The notes: generated by a model from the letters alone, not told the origin. 10,093 nucleotides of DNA from Deltaproteobacteria bacterium (GCA_030590185.1 JAUUZB010000060.1:1-10093), one strand, 5' to 3'. Positions 1 to 7,093 are shown, counted from the first letter of the stretch. Numbers and translations are program-made.

Positions 1-414
1 GTGCACGAGATGGCCTGGACCAGCGCCTTTCTCAGCCGCGGCTTCGTGGGCGGCTCCCTCGATTGCTACGGCCTCGCCCAGGCCTACGACAAGCTCGCCG
101 TCACCTTCCTGGCGCCGCTCGGGATCATCAGCAAGACAGATCTAGCCGAGGGCCACGGCAGTGAGCTGAACCGTGTGCTCTCCGCCCCGGACGCCAACGG
201 CGTCGTCCAGGCTGGCATCGTGATGAAGTCGAAGCTCAACGAGATGATCATCGGCCTCGATGCCCGCCTCTCCTCGGGGCGCGGGCCGTCGGCTCAGTAC
301 ATGGAGAACTGGCCGGGCTACCTCAAGGTTCGGGGCCCGTCGGGCAAGCGCTACGACTTCGCCAGCGCCCAGGCCGAGTACGACAAGCTCGAGCAGAAGT
401 ATGCGGGCCATTAG
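1..414 (+). CDS. C-terminal part of an unrecognised protein (cut by left edge)
   Basis: The frame is open from the first base to a TAG at 412-414 and gives 137 residues. A GTG sits at base 1, but that is the window edge, so the true start probably lies further left. I do not recognise the family. The visible part looks soluble and globular: an aromatic and glycine-rich stretch at residues 4-30, mixed helix-forming segments in the middle, and a charged C-terminus ending in Lys-Tyr-Ala-Gly-His. There is no signal peptide, membrane segment or known catalytic motif in it. Its end overlaps the start of the next gene by 14 bases, which suggests one transcript and translational coupling with the thioredoxin-fold protein. 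Coding is supported by typical GC-rich codon use and by this overlap. The other frames here give arginine-, serine- and proline-rich shadow translations. Confidence 0.6.
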   Translation: MHEMAWTSAFLSRGFVGGSLDCYGLAQAYDKLAVTFLAPLGIISKTDLAEGHGSELNRVLSAPDANGVVQAGIVMKSKLNEMIIGLDARLSSGRGPSAQYMENWPGYLKVRGPSGKRYDFASAQAEYDKLEQKYAGH

Positions 415-751
415 GCCCACCGAGCTCAGCGGGCAGATCGAACGCCTCGGGCCGCGGGCGCTGCTGGCGGCCTGTTTCACCCGCCAGGACCACGCGCCCT
501 CCCAAGCGCTGCTCGCCGCCCTCGAGGCCATGCCGGACGAGATCGCCGGACGGGTGGAGTCGGTGAAGATCGACATCGACGCCGACGCGGGGGCCGACGC
601 CGAGACGATCGACGAGCTGAGGATCTTCAAGGTCCCGGAGCTGATCCTCTTTGGGGCTGACGGTCGCATCGTGGAACGGACCGAGGGCGAGATGAATGCC
701 GAGCAGGTCGCCGAGCTGTTCACCTACGTGCTCGACGGCATGATGCCATAG
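401..751 (+). CDS. Small thioredoxin-fold protein lacking the CXXC active site
   Basis: The 116-residue product has the outline of a thioredoxin fold. A first helix and hydrophobic strand lie at residues 17-26, a helix at 33-44, a strand at 53-59 (Val-Lys-Ile-Asp-Ile-Asp), then helix 68-75. Next comes the Phe-Lys-Val-Pro turn with the expected cis-proline at Pro79, followed by a strand pair at 80-95 and a C-terminal helix at 99-112. The usual Trp-Cys-Gly-Pro-Cys is absent: only Cys25 is nearby and the active-site loop reads Arg-Gln-Asp-His-Ala-Pro. Thiol-disulfide exchange is therefore unlikely, and a structural, binding or chaperone-like role is more plausible (inference). No signal peptide is seen, so it is probably cytoplasmic. 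The ATG at 401 was chosen because the frame upstream of it, back to 260, translates into Arg/Ser/Thr-rich shadow sequence. The ribosome binding site is weak, so translation may depend on the overlapping upstream gene. Confidence 0.72.
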   Translation: MRAIRPTELSGQIERLGPRALLAACFTRQDHAPSQALLAALEAMPDEIAGRVESVKIDIDADAGADAETIDELRIFKVPELILFGADGRIVERTEGEMNAEQVAELFTYVLDGMMP

Positions 752-765
752 GCGCCGGTGGCGCC
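751..765 (+). other. GC-rich inverted repeat just after the stop of the thioredoxin-fold gene
   Basis: Two copies of GGCGCC (751-756 and 760-765) are separated by GGT and could form a 6 bp hairpin with a 3-base loop right at the stop codon. No T-run follows on the plus strand, so it is not a standard intrinsic terminator. It may mark the 3' end of the upstream transcription unit or be chance in GC-rich DNA. Confidence 0.25.
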
Positions 766-813
766 CCTGGCGCTCCCGTGTCCCTCGTTGCCTGAGAAAT
801 GGATCTACGGTGA

Positions 814-828
814 AGGACCCTGAGTCCT
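814..828. promoter_or_regulatory. Possible operator palindrome upstream of the glycoside hydrolase gene
   Basis: AGGACCC and GAGTCCT flank a central T at 821. Six of seven positions are complementary, giving a 15-base near-palindrome 43 bases before the ATG at 871. A weak -10-like TAAGAT lies downstream at 842-847, but no convincing -35 is paired with it. The palindrome is short and could be chance. It is the only symmetric element in the 752-870 gap apart from the hairpin at the upstream stop codon. Confidence 0.2.
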
Positions 829-859
829 CCACGTCGTCATGATAAGATCCCAACGAACC

Positions 860-864
860 AGGAG
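860..864 (+). promoter_or_regulatory. Ribosome binding site of the glycoside hydrolase lipoprotein
   Basis: AGGAG is followed by six bases and then the ATG at 871. This fixes the start of the lipoprotein at the residue that opens its signal peptide. Confidence 0.8.
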
Positions 865-870
865 TCGCCG

Positions 871-2664
871 ATGCTGCCGAGATTTGTCCTTTTTGTCTTG
901 GGGTTGGCCGTCGCCAGTTGCGGCGTCACCTTCAGTAACAATGCGGGAGAAGGAGGCTCGGCGGGCAACGGCGGCATGGACGGCGGCGGTGGCTCGGCGG
1001 GCGCGGGTGGCACGGGCGGCGTGGGCGGCGTGGGCGGCACGGGCGGCGTGGGCGGCACGGGCGGCGTGGGTGGCGCGGGTGGCGCGGGCGGTACGGGTGG
1101 CGTGGGCGGCACGGGCGGCGTGGGTGGCGCGGGCGGCGCGGGCGGTACGGGTGGCGCGGGCGGTACCGCCGGTTCGGGGGGGACCGCAGGCAGCGGCGGT
1201 TGGGCGAATGCGAGCTCTCCCTTGGCGATCAACCTGGCGTCGGTCACCTACTATTCTCGGCAGTGGACCTTCATCGACCTAACCAAACAGGGGGGAGGAT
1301 TTGCCTACGCCGCCTCTCCGGGGACCACCGACGCGGACGGTTGGGTGCTCGACGGCGATGTCGGGTTGTTCCTGTGCACCGGCCTCGACGGGCACTACCC
1401 AGGGGGTCGGTACGCGGTCCTCTATGACGGTGCTGCCGATATATTCACCCGCACCACGATCTGGGACGCCGGCGGCAACCCGATGACCAACGACGCCGTC
1501 CTGAATACTTCCCTATCGCAACCCGGTCGTGCGGTGCTCGACATCACACCGTCCAACAATGGCTTCGTCCTCTCCTACGACAACATCAGCGCCGGCGATC
1601 CCCTGCGAAATCTGCGGATCGTCCACGAAGACCACGAGAGTACCTACGGAGCCGACCCCTTCCACCCGCAGTTCCTCGCCAGCATCGAGCCCTTCAGCAC
1701 CTTGCGCTTCATGGATTTGATGCGGACCAACAACTCCCAGCAGAGCGCCTGGGTGGACCGCCCGCAGACCACGGATGCTCTGCAAGGCACCGGGGACGGG
1801 GTTGCCGTCGAGTACCTGATCGCGCTCGCCAACCGCGTGCACGCGAACCCGTGGTTCAACATCCCCCACCTAGCGACCGACGCCTACGTGCTGAGTTTCG
1901 CCGAGACGGTTCGAGACCAGCTGGACCCCGATCTGCAGACCTACGTGGAGTACTCCAACGAGGTTTGGAACGCTGGTTTTGAGCAGAGCACCTACGCGAC
2001 GACGATGGGCGAGGCGGCCGGCCTGGGGAGCGGTCGAGACGCTGCGGATCGCTACTACTCGCGTCGTTCCGTCGAGATCTTCAACATCTTCACGACCGCC
2101 TTCGCCGCCACCGGGCGCGCGGGTCTGGTCAAGGTCGTCGCGTCGCAGAACAGCCCGTACTGGGCGACCAGAATGATGGACTGGGAAGATCCGCAAACCC
2201 AAAGCCGCGCCATCGCGGAGGCCGACTACTGGGCCTTGGCCCCCTACTTCTGCGGTAGCCCCCCCGACAGTCCCGGTACGGTCGATGATCTCTTGGACGT
2301 CTGCGAAGCGAGCATTACCGATACCCTCGCGAGCGCCGCTGAGATCGCCACAGCTGCGCAAGCCTACGGCGTGCCGGTGATCGCCTACGAGGGCGGCCAA
2401 CACATCCGCAACGACGGCGCCGATGACGCCGCTCAAACCATCTACAACCTCGCCAATGATGCTCCGCGCATGGGCACCCTCTATACTCAGTACCTCAACA
2501 GCTGGCGGGCGGACGTGGGTGGGCAGATGTTCGCCCTCTTTAGCCTGGTCAGCGGGCAAGGCCGAACCGGCCGTTGGGGGATCCTCGCGGCGCAGGAGGA
2601 GCTCGACTATCCGAAGTACCAGGCCGCCATGGGATTCATCACCGACAATCCTGTGTGGTGGTAG
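871..2664 (+). CDS. Lipoprotein with glycine-rich linker and GH-A-like glycoside hydrolase domain
   Basis: The protein has 597 residues. Residues 1-17 form a short hydrophobic signal peptide ending in a canonical lipobox, Val-Ala-Ser-Cys (Cys17), so it should be lipid-anchored, probably on the outer membrane. Residues 27-110 are a Gly-Gly-X spacer (X = Thr, Val or Ala) that likely holds the domain away from the membrane. Residues 119 to about 220 are beta-rich. The rest fits a (beta/alpha)8 hydrolase: Ser-Asn-Glu-Val-Trp-Asn puts an acid/base Glu at 364, after the Asn-Glu pattern of clan GH-A, and Tyr-Glu-Gly-Gly-Gln-His gives a candidate nucleophile Glu507. Similar proteins with a Tyr-Ser-Asn-Glu-Val-Trp-Asn core occur in planctomycetes and myxobacteria, often labelled cellulose-binding or hypothetical (from memory). 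The substrate is unknown; a beta-linked polysaccharide is the natural guess. It has only three lysines. The next gene starts 8 bases after its stop, which suggests co-expression. Confidence 0.82.
   Translation: MLPRFVLFVLGLAVASCGVTFSNNAGEGGSAGNGGMDGGGGSAGAGGTGGVGGVGGTGGVGGTGGVGGAGGAGGTGGVGGTGGVGGAGGAGGTGGAGGTAGSGGTAGSGGWANASSPLAINLASVTYYSRQWTFIDLTKQGGGFAYAASPGTTDADGWVLDGDVGLFLCTGLDGHYPGGRYAVLYDGAADIFTRTTIWDAGGNPMTNDAVLNTSLSQPGRAVLDITPSNNGFVLSYDNISAGDPLRNLRIVHEDHESTYGADPFHPQFLASIEPFSTLRFMDLMRTNNSQQSAWVDRPQTTDALQGTGDGVAVEYLIALANRVHANPWFNIPHLATDAYVLSFAETVRDQLDPDLQTYVEYSNEVWNAGFEQSTYATTMGEAAGLGSGRDAADRYYSRRSVEIFNIFTTAFAATGRAGLVKVVASQNSPYWATRMMDWEDPQTQSRAIAEADYWALAPYFCGSPPDSPGTVDDLLDVCEASITDTLASAAEIATAAQAYGVPVIAYEGGQHIRNDGADDAAQTIYNLANDAPRMGTLYTQYLNSWRADVGGQMFALFSLVSGQGRTGRWGILAAQEELDYPKYQAAMGFITDNPVWW
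949..1200 (+). repeat. Glycine-rich coding repeat (Gly-Gly-X linker)
   Basis: This is a low-complexity stretch built from 9-base units coding Gly-Gly-Thr, Gly-Gly-Val or Gly-Gly-Ala, all in the reading frame of the lipoprotein. Inside it, 1051-1104 and 1105-1158 are a direct 54-base tandem duplication (18 residues each) with only two differences, both T to C. One difference is silent (Gly codon) and one changes Val to Ala. Changes in copy number would lengthen or shorten the linker without shifting the frame. The complementary strand reads as a Pro-Pro-X shadow frame. Confidence 0.9.
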
Positions 2665-2672
2665 GTCGTATC

Positions 2673-3806
2673 ATGCCCGACGATCCCGGTACCCCGCGCC
2701 TGCTGTCCAAGCGGCCGCCCGAGATCGACACCCTGGTCGACGACTGGCTGCTGCGCTTGCCGAAGGAGCGCGGACGCAGCCTACGCGAGCGCTTCCTTCC
2801 CGACCTGGTGCACTTCAGCCTCTCCCTCGGCAGTGAGATCGCCTGCCTGGTCGGCGCGACGCCGGGCTGGCTCGGTGAGATGAGCCGAGAGGGCGCCTAC
2901 CCAAAACGCATGCGCTTCCGCAAGCTCCCCTACCGACCGGAGATGGCGGACTTGACTGTTTTGCGGGAGACGAACCCCGACTGGATCTTTCGTGAGGATT
3001 TCGACCCGAAGCGCTGGGTTTTCGTGTTCCTGCACGGCTACGTCGACAACACCGGCGCCGATCGGGTGGCGTTCAAGCTAGCGAGTTTGGGCTATCAGGT
3101 TTACTTGGTGCGCTACCCGTTTCTTCAGGGCATCGGCCACCTGGCGGACGAGCTGGTGGCGGTGGTCGAACAGATCGCCGCCCTCGAGCCGAACAAACGA
3201 CTGGTACCGATCGGTCATTCCCTTGGCGGCTGCATCTGGGACCACGCCCTGTTGCACGATCACAGCCTGGTGGAGCGGTTCTCCATGCCGCTCTACATCC
3301 CGATGGGCAGCCCGCACTTCGGCACCTTCGCCGCCTACCTCGGCATCGGCCAGAGCGCCCGGGACATGGTCCCGAACAGCGATCTGGTCAACGACCACCT
3401 GTCGCGCAGCTTTCCCCCGGGCCTCGAGATCTACCCGTTCGTCAGCCGCTTTGACCTCCTGGTGCTGCCCATCGAGACCGCCTTGCTCAAGCGCGGCGTC
3501 AACTACATCATGTCCGAGACCGGACACATCGCCCAGGTGATTAGGAATACCGTGGTCACGGCGATCGAGGAGATCATCGCCTCACCCCCGGAGCTGCTCA
3601 AAGAGCGGGCCGAGCGGCGGCCATTCTATCCGTCCCTGATCACAGAGGGATTGACGCGCCTCCCCAAGGCGATGCAACGGGCGCTCGGCGTCGACGGAGT
3701 GCTGGAATACATCCATGGCGACGGCGGCGAGAAGCCAGAGTTCTACGTGCGGGTACTGCGCCACGAGCTCGGGCTGGGGATCTTTCCGGCTCTGCAGCGG
3801 CCGTGA
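2673..3806 (+). CDS. Alpha/beta hydrolase, lipase/esterase type
   Basis: The 377-residue product is an alpha/beta hydrolase with a complete lipase-style triad. The oxyanion strand Phe-Leu-His-Gly is near residue 121. The nucleophile elbow Gly-His-Ser-Leu-Gly-Gly has Ser183, an acid Asp261 follows in Ser-Arg-Phe-Asp-Leu-Leu-Val-Leu-Pro, and His285 lies in Glu-Thr-Gly-His. This layout is that of triacylglycerol lipases and PGAP1-like esterases, which cleave carboxylic esters. The substrate cannot be told from sequence. About 110 residues precede the core: a charged N-terminal helix and a hydrophobic segment near 45-65. No cleavable signal peptide is visible, and lysine content is normal (11), so it is probably cytoplasmic or peripheral to the inner membrane. 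The ATG at 2673 was chosen because the longer frame back to 2574 lies inside the glycoside hydrolase gene. The ribosome binding site is weak, so coupling to the gene ending 8 bases upstream is likely. Confidence 0.88.
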   Translation: MPDDPGTPRLLSKRPPEIDTLVDDWLLRLPKERGRSLRERFLPDLVHFSLSLGSEIACLVGATPGWLGEMSREGAYPKRMRFRKLPYRPEMADLTVLRETNPDWIFREDFDPKRWVFVFLHGYVDNTGADRVAFKLASLGYQVYLVRYPFLQGIGHLADELVAVVEQIAALEPNKRLVPIGHSLGGCIWDHALLHDHSLVERFSMPLYIPMGSPHFGTFAAYLGIGQSARDMVPNSDLVNDHLSRSFPPGLEIYPFVSRFDLLVLPIETALLKRGVNYIMSETGHIAQVIRNTVVTAIEEIIASPPELLKERAERRPFYPSLITEGLTRLPKAMQRALGVDGVLEYIHGDGGEKPEFYVRVLRHELGLGIFPALQRP

Positions 3807-3821
3807 CCCACTCCGTACGAT

Positions 3822-5924
3822 TCAGTGAACCCGCCGGATGTTGAACGTCCCGATCACAAAGAGGTCGGCAGTGGTGCGATCCAGCTCGAGCTCAAAAGCG
3901 CCGTTGATCGAGGCTGTTGCCAGGGGGCCATCGGTGTCCTGACAAACCCCAAACTGCCCGGCAAAGGTAGTCACCTCTCGGGTTGCCAGATCGATGCGAC
4001 GAATCATGCAGCCCTCATCCGCCACGAAGAGCGCTGTGTCGTCGCAGGCGAGGCCATAGGGCCAGTAGAAACGCGCCTCCGACGCCGGGCCGTCGACGTA
4101 GCCTTCGCCCCAACCGGAGTTTGAGCCGGCGAAGGTGGTGGTCTCGCCGCTACTCAAATCGATGCGGCGGACCGCCGCGGATCCGGTGTCGGTCACGTAC
4201 AGGGAGCCGGCGCAATAGGCGAGACGATTGGGTCGCGCAAAGGTCGCGACACCCGGCGGCCCATCATCGAGACCCCAGGTCCCAGCAATCCCGGTGAGCG
4301 TCGTGACCTCGTGGGTCACCGGATCGAGCCGGCGGATCGTGCTGTTGTCCTGGTCCGCGATGTAGAGATGGGTGCCGTCATGAGCGATACCGTTGGGGTA
4401 GCGGAAGGTCGCGGCGGCGCCGGTGCCATCGTCGGCGCCGCGCACGAGGAGTTGGCCGGCGATGGTGGTGACTTCGAAGGTTGTTGGATCCAAGGTTCGG
4501 ATCAGCTGAGAATCCTCGTCCGCGATCCAGAGCATGCCGTTCATCAAGGTGATGCCGGCGGGGCGGTGAAAACGAGCGTCGCCACCCACGCCGTCAATTC
4601 CCCCCCAGCTGTGGGCCAAGCCAGCGGCGGTGATCGTGTTGCCGGTTGCGATCTCCACCCGGCGCACGGTGTAGCCGAGCTCGTCCACGACCCATAGGTA
4701 TTCGCCGTCGCTGACCAGGTCGTTGGGATCCTTGAACCAGGCATCGGCACCGACGCCGTCCGCCGTTCCCTCGCACTGGCCCATGCGCCCGGCCGTCGTG
4801 GTCACGACGCCGGTGCCGGGGTCGCAAACCCGCAAGGAGTGATTGCCAGTCTCGGTGAAATAGAGATCAGACCCGACCAGCAGAATTCCCTCCGGCAGGT
4901 TGAGCCCCGCGCCGGGGCCGATGCCGTCGTGGCATCCCGAGTTCCAGAGATCTCCGGCGAGGCTGGTCATGACACCGCTCGGAACATCGTGGTGCACGAG
5001 CTTGTTCCCGTGGGTCCAGTAGACCTCGGTGGCGCTCGCGACAGTGATAGCGGTGGGGCGGCCGTCGAAATAGGAGGTGCGGGATGTCACCTCAGCGGTG
5101 GGGAGGTTGATCTCCTTGATTCTCTGATTGCCGCGATCGACCACAAAAGCGGTGTCGCCGGCAACAGCGATGCCGGAGGGATAACCGAGGAGAGCATCGG
5201 TTCCGAACCCATCTTGATCACCGACGCTGGAGCCCACGAACTGACTGACCACGGCGGTTGCGATCTCGATCCGCCGGATCCGGTGACCGGAGTACTCGAC
5301 CACGTATAGGTAGGTACCATCGTTGGCGATACCCCAGGGGTTGCGAAGGGTAGCCGCGGTGCCCACCCCGTCGTCGGAGCCCTCGACCCCGGGGGTCCCG
5401 GCGAAGGTCGTCACCGTGCGTGTGGCCAGCTCGATGCGGCGGATGGTGTGATTGTAGTGGTCGCTCACAAAGAGAACACCCGCGAGGTGAGTGATGCCGA
5501 TGGGGCCATTGAAACGCGCCGCGCTGCCAACGCCGTCGGCTGTCCCCCACACCCAGGGCTGCCCGGCGACGGTGGTGACCTCGCCGGTGGCCAGGGAAAC
5601 CTGGCGGATGGTCTCGCTGCCACCGGAGGCGACGTAGAGGTTGGTGCCGTCGGTCTCTAGTCCCGCCGGGCGACCGAACATCGCCTGGGTGCCGAGACCA
5701 TCTTGGTGTCCCGCCGGGTTCTCCTTGCCCGCGAGCAGGTCGATACGGGTGGCAGTGAAGGGCAGCTGAATCTGCGTGTCGTCACCGCTGTTGACGACGC
5801 CATCGGAATCGCCCGCCTCGCCGTCGAGGTCCCCCGCGGCGCGGCCATCAAAACCTCCCCGGGCACAGGCGGCGCACGCCAACGCCATGACGAACAGCAG
5901 CCCGGTGACAGCTCGGGAGGACAC
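3822..5924 (-). CDS. Lipoprotein with about twelve NHL-type beta-propeller repeats
   Basis: The product has 700 residues. Residues 1-20 are a hydrophobic signal peptide with a lipobox-like end (Ala-Cys-Ala-Ala-Cys). Cys20 is the likely lipidated residue, although a Cys at position -3 is unusual and Cys17 is an alternative. A short acidic linker (21-60) follows. From about 63 to 700 there are twelve repeats of roughly 50-55 residues with the pattern Ala-Gly...Asp-Gly-x-Gly...Ala-x-Phe...Pro-x-Gly-Ile...Leu-Tyr-Val-Ala-Asp...Ile-Arg-Arg-Ile-Asp...Glu-Val-Thr-Thr. This is the NHL repeat, one propeller blade each. The fifth copy, after a short fourth, is degenerate. Twelve blades fit two six-bladed propellers. 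NHL proteins mostly act as binding scaffolds, though some are lyases; here a surface binding role is inferred. Extra cysteines cluster in copies 6-7 and 10-12 and may form disulfides. The start is a GTG at 5922-5924, supported by AGGA seven bases upstream. Confidence 0.88.
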   Translation of the reverse strand: MSSRAVTGLLFVMALACAACARGGFDGRAAGDLDGEAGDSDGVVNSGDDTQIQLPFTATRIDLLAGKENPAGHQDGLGTQAMFGRPAGLETDGTNLYVASGGSETIRQVSLATGEVTTVAGQPWVWGTADGVGSAARFNGPIGITHLAGVLFVSDHYNHTIRRIELATRTVTTFAGTPGVEGSDDGVGTAATLRNPWGIANDGTYLYVVEYSGHRIRRIEIATAVVSQFVGSSVGDQDGFGTDALLGYPSGIAVAGDTAFVVDRGNQRIKEINLPTAEVTSRTSYFDGRPTAITVASATEVYWTHGNKLVHHDVPSGVMTSLAGDLWNSGCHDGIGPGAGLNLPEGILLVGSDLYFTETGNHSLRVCDPGTGVVTTTAGRMGQCEGTADGVGADAWFKDPNDLVSDGEYLWVVDELGYTVRRVEIATGNTITAAGLAHSWGGIDGVGGDARFHRPAGITLMNGMLWIADEDSQLIRTLDPTTFEVTTIAGQLLVRGADDGTGAAATFRYPNGIAHDGTHLYIADQDNSTIRRLDPVTHEVTTLTGIAGTWGLDDGPPGVATFARPNRLAYCAGSLYVTDTGSAAVRRIDLSSGETTTFAGSNSGWGEGYVDGPASEARFYWPYGLACDDTALFVADEGCMIRRIDLATREVTTFAGQFGVCQDTDGPLATASINGAFELELDRTTADLFVIGTFNIRRVH

Positions 5925-5931
5925 CTGCCCA

Positions 5932-5935
5932 TCCT
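5932..5935 (-). promoter_or_regulatory. Ribosome binding site of the NHL lipoprotein
   Basis: On the minus strand AGGA is followed by seven bases and then a GTG start. This supports GTG rather than an internal ATG (Met13 of the product), which would cut the signal peptide. Confidence 0.65.
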
Positions 5936-6048
5936 ATCCTAAAATGGAACCCTGAGCGGGAGTGAATTGACGATGGCGTTCGGTACGCGGCATGGGGCCG
6001 CCGGACGCGCTTGCCAGGTTGAGGAGGCCCCGAGGGCGCCCCCCGGGC
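5936..6048. other. Gap between the two minus-strand lipoprotein genes
   Basis: This stretch of about 110 bases holds a GC-rich imperfect inverted repeat at about 6022-6052 that overlaps the end of the Ig-like gene. It has no T-run on the minus strand, so it is at most a weak terminator. No convincing -35/-10 pair for the NHL gene was found. The gap is long enough for a promoter of a kind I cannot recognise. Confidence 0.3.
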
Positions 6049-7053
6049 TCAGTCGACGAGCTCTACCTGGCCCAAGTCCAGCCCGATCGATCGGTTGTCC
6101 GCCAGGTCGACCAGGGTAGCTTCGAGGTCCCAGTCGCCGACCGAGAAGGGAGCGTGGTTGCCAAGCTGACGGCTGGCGATCCACTCGTGGGGCCCGGTGC
6201 CGGCGACCAGGTTGAGCTCGGCGGTGTCGCCGGTGTTCTGGCTGCGCATCAGCACGGTGAGACGATCGAGCTCCTCGGTGACCGTAAAGTGCACCTCGAC
6301 GGTGAGCCCCGCGGAGAGGGACAAGAGCTCGAGGGTGATGTTCGGGAGTCCGCCAAGCTCCGGCGCGTTGAAGTCGAAGATGAAGCCGTCAAAGGGGCCG
6401 CTGGTGGCGGTGTTGCCCACCACGTCGGTCAGCTCCAGCGTCACCTGGGTGCTGCCCTCGGGCTCCGCTCCGCTGGCCTCGTAGGTGAAGGCCGGACGGC
6501 CGAAGTCGGTGACCAGAAAATCGAGCTCGGTGCCGTCGAGCATGCCGCTGTTGATGAAGGTGGCCGTGGCATCGTGGCCGATGGCGTCGTCCACCACAAA
6601 GGAGACCACCCCGGTGCTTCCGGCATTGAGGTATTGGGCGCCGCCGAAGCTGACCTCGTCCACCATCGGCCCGGTAAAATCGAGCACCACCAGGCCGACG
6701 CCCAAGTCGGCGGTGTTCTGCGCCTCGTCGGTGAGGCTAGCGCGGAGCTGCACCTCGCCCTCCTCCTCATCGCCGGTCACCGTATAGGTGTAGGTGTACG
6801 GAGGGCCGGCGGTGCCACCGCTCATCGTCGCGGGGGTGGCGAGCTCCAGGGTGACGATCGGGGCGGAGGCCAGGGTTTCGCTCGGCTCCAACACGAGCTC
6901 GATGACGTCGCCGGCGGCGGCACGCTCCAGGTTGAGGGAGGAGCCGAACAAGGACGGCGCGCTGGTGTCGGTGATCTCCGACGAGTCGCCGCAGGCGCCG
7001 AACAGGAGACCAACCGAGCAAGTCAGGGCAACCGTGAGGTGCAAACTTCGCAT
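6049..7053 (-). CDS. Lipoprotein with three tandem Ig-like units
   Basis: The product has 334 residues. Residues 1-21 are a signal peptide ending Leu-Leu-Phe-Gly-Ala-Cys, with Cys21 the likely lipid anchor (Phe at -3 is uncommon but tolerated). The remainder divides into three beta-rich units at about 28-124, 125-226 and 227-334. Each opens with an Asp-x-x-x-Pro-like turn and closes with a Leu-(Thr/Val)-Asp...Asn pattern (Asp109...Asn113, Asp210...Asn214, Asp316...Asn320). This is the look of bacterial Ig-like or cadherin-like domains of surface proteins, which serve as spacers or bind ligands and calcium. No enzymatic motif is seen. The protein is acidic and has no lysine at all. The ATG at 7051-7053 has GGGAG seven bases upstream. 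It lies 73 bases after the phosphorylase stop on the same strand, so read-through is possible, but a candidate promoter lies in the gap. The overlapping plus-strand frame (5992-7146) is rejected as a shadow. Confidence 0.82.
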   Translation of the reverse strand: MRSLHLTVALTCSVGLLFGACGDSSEITDTSAPSLFGSSLNLERAAAGDVIELVLEPSETLASAPIVTLELATPATMSGGTAGPPYTYTYTVTGDEEEGEVQLRASLTDEAQNTADLGVGLVVLDFTGPMVDEVSFGGAQYLNAGSTGVVSFVVDDAIGHDATATFINSGMLDGTELDFLVTDFGRPAFTYEASGAEPEGSTQVTLELTDVVGNTATSGPFDGFIFDFNAPELGGLPNITLELLSLSAGLTVEVHFTVTEELDRLTVLMRSQNTGDTAELNLVAGTGPHEWIASRQLGNHAPFSVGDWDLEATLVDLADNRSIGLDLGQVELVD

Positions 7054-7060
7054 GACGTCA

Positions 7061-7065
7061 CTCCC
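7061..7065 (-). promoter_or_regulatory. Ribosome binding site of the Ig-like lipoprotein
   Basis: GGGAG on the minus strand lies seven bases before the ATG, which supports the chosen start. Confidence 0.7.
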
Positions 7066-7069
7066 GCGT

Positions 7070-7084
7070 CGCGCCCTAGGCGCG
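7070..7084 (-). other. Leader hairpin ahead of the Ig-like lipoprotein
   Basis: CGCGCC and GGCGCG form a perfect 6 bp stem around a 3-base loop, five bases from the ribosome binding site on the minus strand. No U-run follows, so it is not a terminator. If transcribed, it would sit in the 5' leader and could stabilise the mRNA or affect ribosome access (inference). Confidence 0.4.
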
Positions 7085-7093
7085 TACCGCGTC

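Noticed and set aside
323..853. 176-residue minus-strand frame across the thioredoxin-like gene and the 752-870 gap
   Set aside because: It is a shadow composition rich in Arg, Gly and His and runs over the upstream region and start of a better-supported gene.
949..1200. Possible CRISPR or minisatellite interpretation of the repeat block
   Set aside because: There are no spacers. The period is 9 bases (and one 54-base duplication) in phase with the codons, so it is a coding low-complexity linker.
837..1247. Minus-strand frame coding a long Pro-Pro-X protein
   Set aside because: It is the exact complement of the Gly-Gly-X linker of the lipoprotein. The repeat keeps several frames open, and this one has no flanking domain or ribosome binding site.
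839..1282. Plus-strand frame with Ala-Arg-Trp-rich repeats over the same region
   Set aside because: It is an off-frame reading of the glycine-rich repeat. The lipoprotein frame has a lipobox, a good ribosome binding site and a conserved downstream domain.
1870..2559. 229-residue minus-strand frame opposite the glycoside hydrolase domain
   Set aside because: It lies wholly antisense to the catalytic domain with conserved motifs, and has no motif of its own.
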